From NCBI GenBank assembly GCA_022494885.1, contig JAGVSM010003423.1, positions 124,001 to 188,000 on the forward strand: 64,000 nucleotides of DNA. The letters are read 5' to 3'. The position numbers were made by a program, and so were the translations under genes. The notes under the pieces were generated by a model. That model was not told where the DNA came from, did no database searches, and saw nothing but the letters and a program-made list of their open reading frames with translations. Origin of the DNA: Micrasema longulum (taxonomy: Eukaryota > Arthropoda > Insecta > Trichoptera > Brachycentridae). Positions 53,401 to 59,400 of this stretch are shown piece by piece (the first letter of the stretch is position 1; each line of letters opens with the position of its first letter).

Positions 53401-56400
53401 ATATGTTCTATCTTAATCTATTGATTCATAATTTTCAATAAAAGTATCTTAATAACAGAAATCCAATGTTGTAGTCGTTGGATTCTAGAAGTAAATAAAC
53501 TTACGGAAAACAATGAAAAAAAGCCGGAAAAACAGATCTGCCCTTGGGAGGAGGGTGAAATTTCCTCTCGTAAAATGCGCAAGTAATTTAATATCTTCGC
53601 TGAGGCTAATGGTTCTTGTATAAAACTGCTTTCAAGGCATCGCTAACTTAAGCAATATAAACGTATTTATATCAGAACTTAATTGCAATCGTGCTCTACT
53701 TTGGAAATTCACAACGCTTGTTTCGATGTCCCTATTACGTACCGAGTGGTGAGATTTCTTAAAACTTAAGGGGTTGTTTTTTTTGTTTAAAATATATTTT
53801 AAAGCACAAATTCACCCTTTACTTAATTTACCTCAAAATTAACGGTGGTAGGTCAGAAGACAGTACGCATTCGTTTCCAGGGGTCGTATTCTGGATCTTT
53901 TCAATCCCCAAAGAGTTATTAATTTAAAGATTTTTATTTTTTATTTGCTTCGTTTAATAGCCACACCATGGAATTCAGAATAGTCCAGAAGGAGCGTAGA
54001 ATTATATTTGAATACATCGGACGGTGTCCTAAAAAACCCCCACTTTGCCCCACTTTCCCGAGACCCCTTGCATGACAGGCAAACGCGCTAACCACTACAC
54101 CACGAGGCTGACAAAATACTTTTTTACAATAAGACATATTATTTAGAATTCGTCCGAAATTTACTAAAATCTTTTTTTTGCTGCTGAAGAGCGCATGGGT
54201 GGTTGGGATTCTAATCTCTATTTTAGAGTTGTCATTGTTTAAATACTAAAATAATGTACGTTTATGACTTGTGAATAAACTGACTTTCAAAACGTGTGAA
54301 ATATTCTGATTTTTTAAACTGAAAAATATTTTTTTACCGAATACAACCCTCGTTAGAAAAAAACTCTCCTAGTAAGAAGTACTTCGTTTTGAATTTAAAA
54401 TATAGTACTGTTATTAAATTACAAGTGTAGCATAAAATGATAATACAGTAAATAAATCACTGAAATTACTTGGCTTCATTAACAGAATATCCTCTGATTT
54501 TACTCATGTCCGTACAATCAAAACTCTTTATTGCTCAACTGTTCGCCCTCTTCTTGAATATGCCTCAGTGGTCTGGTCTCCATTCTATGTCAATCGCATA
54601 AATCACATTGAATCAGTCCAACATCGCTTGCTTCGAAAAATAGCGTGGATGCTTGGACTAGAGAGAGATAATTATTCTTATGCTGAAATAGAGTCAATGT
54701 TAAATATTTCTAGTCTACAAAAACGTAGAACTAATATTGACTCCATATATATGTTCGGCATACTAAATGGTATAATCGATGTTCCATCATTACTGGGACA
54801 AGTAAAATTCAATATTCCGACTCGTAGATTGAGAAACAATGAAGTACTGTTCATCGATCAGCATAAAACAAACTATGGCCTAAATTCTCCAATGACCCGC
54901 CTTTGTCGTATTGTTAACTCAAGACAAGATCTGGACTTTTTTGTTTTAAGTTTACAACGATTTAAACGAGCACTAAATAAATAGTCCAGATCTTGTCTCG
55001 ATGTCCCTTATGTTTGTCAATGCTTCTTTCTTTTTTCTTTAAATGTTTTAAACTACTCTTTTATTGTAATATTTAAACCTTATAAATTGTATACATGGAC
55101 AATGTCCGTTAATAAATAAATAAACAGTGTAATTATTTTGAAGCCTCAAAATGAAATATTTGGGTAAATTATAAGAACGCAAATATTTCTTTAAAAAAAA
55201 AAAATAGCAGAAATGCCGTGTATAAATAAATAAAATACAACTTTTTACTTTAAACACAAAATAAAATACAACAGTGAGGATAATCATACAAAATATGTGA
55301 CGTTTATTAAAAGATCCCATATTATAATGGAATTATCGTATAAATTTGATAGCAGCGCAAAATCGTTATTGTCCTGTTGTTTGATAAAACATTTTCATAT
55401 ATTTTAAACACAGGTTAAATTTAATGGACTAAATAATTGACTCATATAAATGCACTTTTATACGGTAGAAGTAGAGCACTTGGTTATAATTTTTTTTTTT
55501 TTAATCGCGCATAGTCAAAGTAAATATATTTTTCTGTACTATTAAATGTTTCTACTGCAATAACGCTTTAGAAAAAAAAAATTCGGTCCGTTTTAACTTC
55601 TTTATTGAGATAACGTTGGATTTTACAAGTAGCACTAACGTCAGATAGTTGAAATTAAGTGTAGGTGAATAATTCCTCGATGTTCAAAGGCGAATTGTGA
55701 AAATGCCCAACGTTCCTCCTTCCTACGAGGCAATTACTGCATTCTACACCCGACTGAGCACGGAACACGTACAACTTCACGCCTTGGAATGAAATAAGGA
55801 AAATGGCGTTGATTGGAGAACTATTTTAATCAAAGTTTATACTAAAAAGAAAAAAAAAAACAGGCGAACGAAGTCACGTTCCCCGTATACCTTATAATCA
55901 AGAAAACTATCACAGTTCAGTAGCGTCTATACAAGCGCATTTCTTTTAGACATTTTGGTTCGAAATAATTAAAATCACAATTGTTTTTAATAACTCAAAT
56001 TTGAGTTCACGTACCAATTATAGGAAAAAAATACGTGTATTCATAAAATAGATGTTAAAATCCATGATTTTTTTCTAGTATTGTAAATGTTAAGGGAAAG
56101 ATCTCTGTGGAATAATCTACTAATTAATGTTAGAGACGCCCCTTCTTTATTTACATTTGAGTCCAGATTAAAATGTCACTATCCGAATATTTAAATTGTT
56201 CCTTTATCCTTCTTCTTTCCTTCTCATCTCCTCTCCTCTCTTCATAGTATTGTGTTATTTTTTTTATTTGTATTTATTTTTGTTAATCTTTGCTTTTAAT
56301 TTTTGTAAAAAATTATAAGATTCAATTTGTCCGTGTATTTATAATTTTTTCAAACTGAACGGTTTGGGTAGGTAGGAAAAAATTGCCTTAAGGCAATATG

Positions 56401-59400
56401 CCCGCCCTTTTATTTTTATATATTGTATATGTATATAAAGTGTCAAATAAATAAATAAAAGATCTGTGAAAAAAATATTATTTAAAATAGGGATTGATTG
56501 TCAATATGCTGAGTTTGTTTAAATGTTTATAGACAGGTATTAGATTTTACGACATGAAAATTTAATACAAATTAATTGGTTAGATTTTTCAACGAGAGCG
56601 CAGGTTTTTTACAGTAGAATATTTTTTTAATATTTATAAATCAAAAACACACAAAAAATTAAAATAAAAATTATCAAGTCCTACTGAACAGCATAAAATG
56701 CAGTTCGTCAGCAGGTGCTCATAGTTAAGTACTAATATATAAACATTATCTTATCTCTTAAATTCTATAACATATAAAAACCCTTTTTACAATGGAAAAA
56801 AAATATGTATTCCCATGTGCATCGAAAATACACACGTAAAAAATACAAATTGGTCTAAATAAAAAAGAAAAGCACAATTTCTTTTTATTTAAAAAACTTT
56901 GTTCTAAAAGCCAGATTTTCAGCATACGTCTTTCTCTTGAGCTTGATAGTTTTTTTTTTGTTTTTTTTATATGTAATGGGAGCATATAAAGACAAAAAAG
57001 GCTTAAAAAATAGCTGAAATTAAAGCTTTATTTTTTTATGTATGTCATTTTGTTGATTGATTTTATTTTTTAATATGGCCCTTATTATTTCCGGAAAGTG
57101 TAATGTAGAAAATAAGACTTAAAGAAAAAGATAAATAAAAAAAAATCCCCTTAAAAAAATATCAATAATGTAATTTACAAATTATATTTTGATGTTCTTT
57201 CATTATTTACTTTAGTACTTACTGTTATTTGGCATATTATTTTTTACTTCAATTTTTTACATTTAAAACCATATCTAAATTATTTATTAGGTTATTTTAT
57301 TTTGTATTTAATTTTTATAATTTTTACTTCAATCTTTATATCTGATTATTTTTTAATGTTATTATTTATTGTTTATACTTTATTTTTACGGATTTATACG
57401 GGCACAGCCTAAAAAGCCCTAATAAGTTCACGAACTTGTAAACCAGTGTACTTTTGAATGGACAAATAAATAAAATATATTTTTACAATCAATTTCTGAA
57501 GTCAAAATGTGCCCTTACACTTTAAGTTGAGAGAATAATGTTGACAGAACTTATAAATAATAAATCTATAACGGCGGCCGTCAGGCGTGGGAAATGGTCT
57601 GGAGCCTGGGGAAGGGTCCATTGAAAGGGTGGCATTTTTGTCCTAGGAACTATATACAACTTATATAAGGCAGTGTGAGAGGAGGTGACTAGCACTTTCC
57701 GCCATATTTGATTCCTTTCTCTATATATCTCAAACCATGAGAATTTTGGGGGAAATCAGCTAATGGCTGGAATTAATATTCGGCTGGCGTTTGTTATTCG
57801 TTTCGGCAGATTTCAGAATTTTCAGACTTGTTTTTAATAAGGAAGTTTAGTAGTTTAAAAAAAAGGTTTACTATCCAAAAAAGACGAGATTTAATTTTTA
57901 TGTGCCGTATTGTCAGCGCGATGATTTTTTAAACTTTTGTAATATTGAAATTACTCCGCCCGTGACGTCACAAGTTCTCCTCGGAATTTTCTGCTGATTA
58001 GTGAGTTGGTTTCCTGAAAACTGGAAATCTTTCACAAATAAAAAGACTATATTATTGGTTATATTGGAAAAAAACTTTTAACGTAGTTCGAAGTGTTCAA
58101 TTTATTGAGATATTTTTGTGATTTTTTTCATACATTTTCGAGAAATTTCGCTCAGTACAATACAATTAAAAGTAGCACTGAATTTCTCCTTATCTCCAAA
58201 ATATGTTAGAAATAGTATTAAAGCTGTAAACGTTGTAAATAATTTACGAGTCTTGAAGATGCCTACTTAGGCGAAAGCGCTCGTTGGTTAAAACAATAAA
58301 AAAAGTGGAACTGAACCAAGAAGTATTGTTGATAACTTTATTTATAATTTATCAAGAAATATCATCAAAAAAAATCAATATTATTGTAATAATAAATGGT
58401 TAAATATGATATCCAAACTTCACTGGTCCATTAGAGATAAGTCTAATTTTGTAAACTATAAAACTATGTAACTGTGGTGTAATGGTCAGCGCGTTTGCCT
58501 ACCATTCAATTGGTCTCGGGTCCGATTCCCAACATGGTTGAAATTAGATATTTATTAACAAAGAGTGTTTCCACACCAGAGTATTTATTTGTCCCTGAAG
58601 CGTAAGACTGATCACCTTACCTTCATGTAACAAAAATGATCAAGATACGCTAAGAGTGGTGTACCAATGCAGTGCCCTATGCACCATTAGGTGCGGAAAA
58701 GGAATAATAATAAAATAAAATTTGTACTTTATGTTTCCTGAATAAAAGAAAATAAAAAAAATGTATTTAAAAACAAATAGAATCAAGATAAGCTGTGATT
58801 TGTACACGAACACAATTCTAAATCTACATGCCATCAGATGTGGATATAAAAATAAACAGTCATAAAAACTATCTTAAATTGTAATGTTTTTGATTGCTTA
58901 TTATTAACAAAGACATGAAACCATTATACGTATCTTAAATTTTGGCAAGCATACTCACCATTCAGCCACGAAACAGTATATAATTTTAAGTTGCTCGCTG
59001 TGCATAAAAAAAGTCATTTTGAATATAATTTGGACACTGGCCAACTTTTTACAATAGCCAAAGATAAACGATATAAGGAGAAAATATACTAATATTACAT
59101 GAAATATCACGCTAACGAGAGTTGACAACAATTTATATTAAAAGTTCTTCGACTCGTCTATTTAAAGTAATACTTTTAATAAAAAAAGGTTAAACGTATT
59201 CTTGATTTAAATTTGTTGCAATAGAGAGGGAAAACATTTTTGAGAAGGGAATATGGAAGTCTAGGTATTTACAGGACTTATGACCTGTCGTTGGCTGGTT
59301 TAAGTGGCCAATTTACACACTGTGTAACGTTAACCATTCTGCCTATGTTTGAACATCCACATTTTTTCAACTCTTTCATATGTTGACTTTTGTGAAGTAA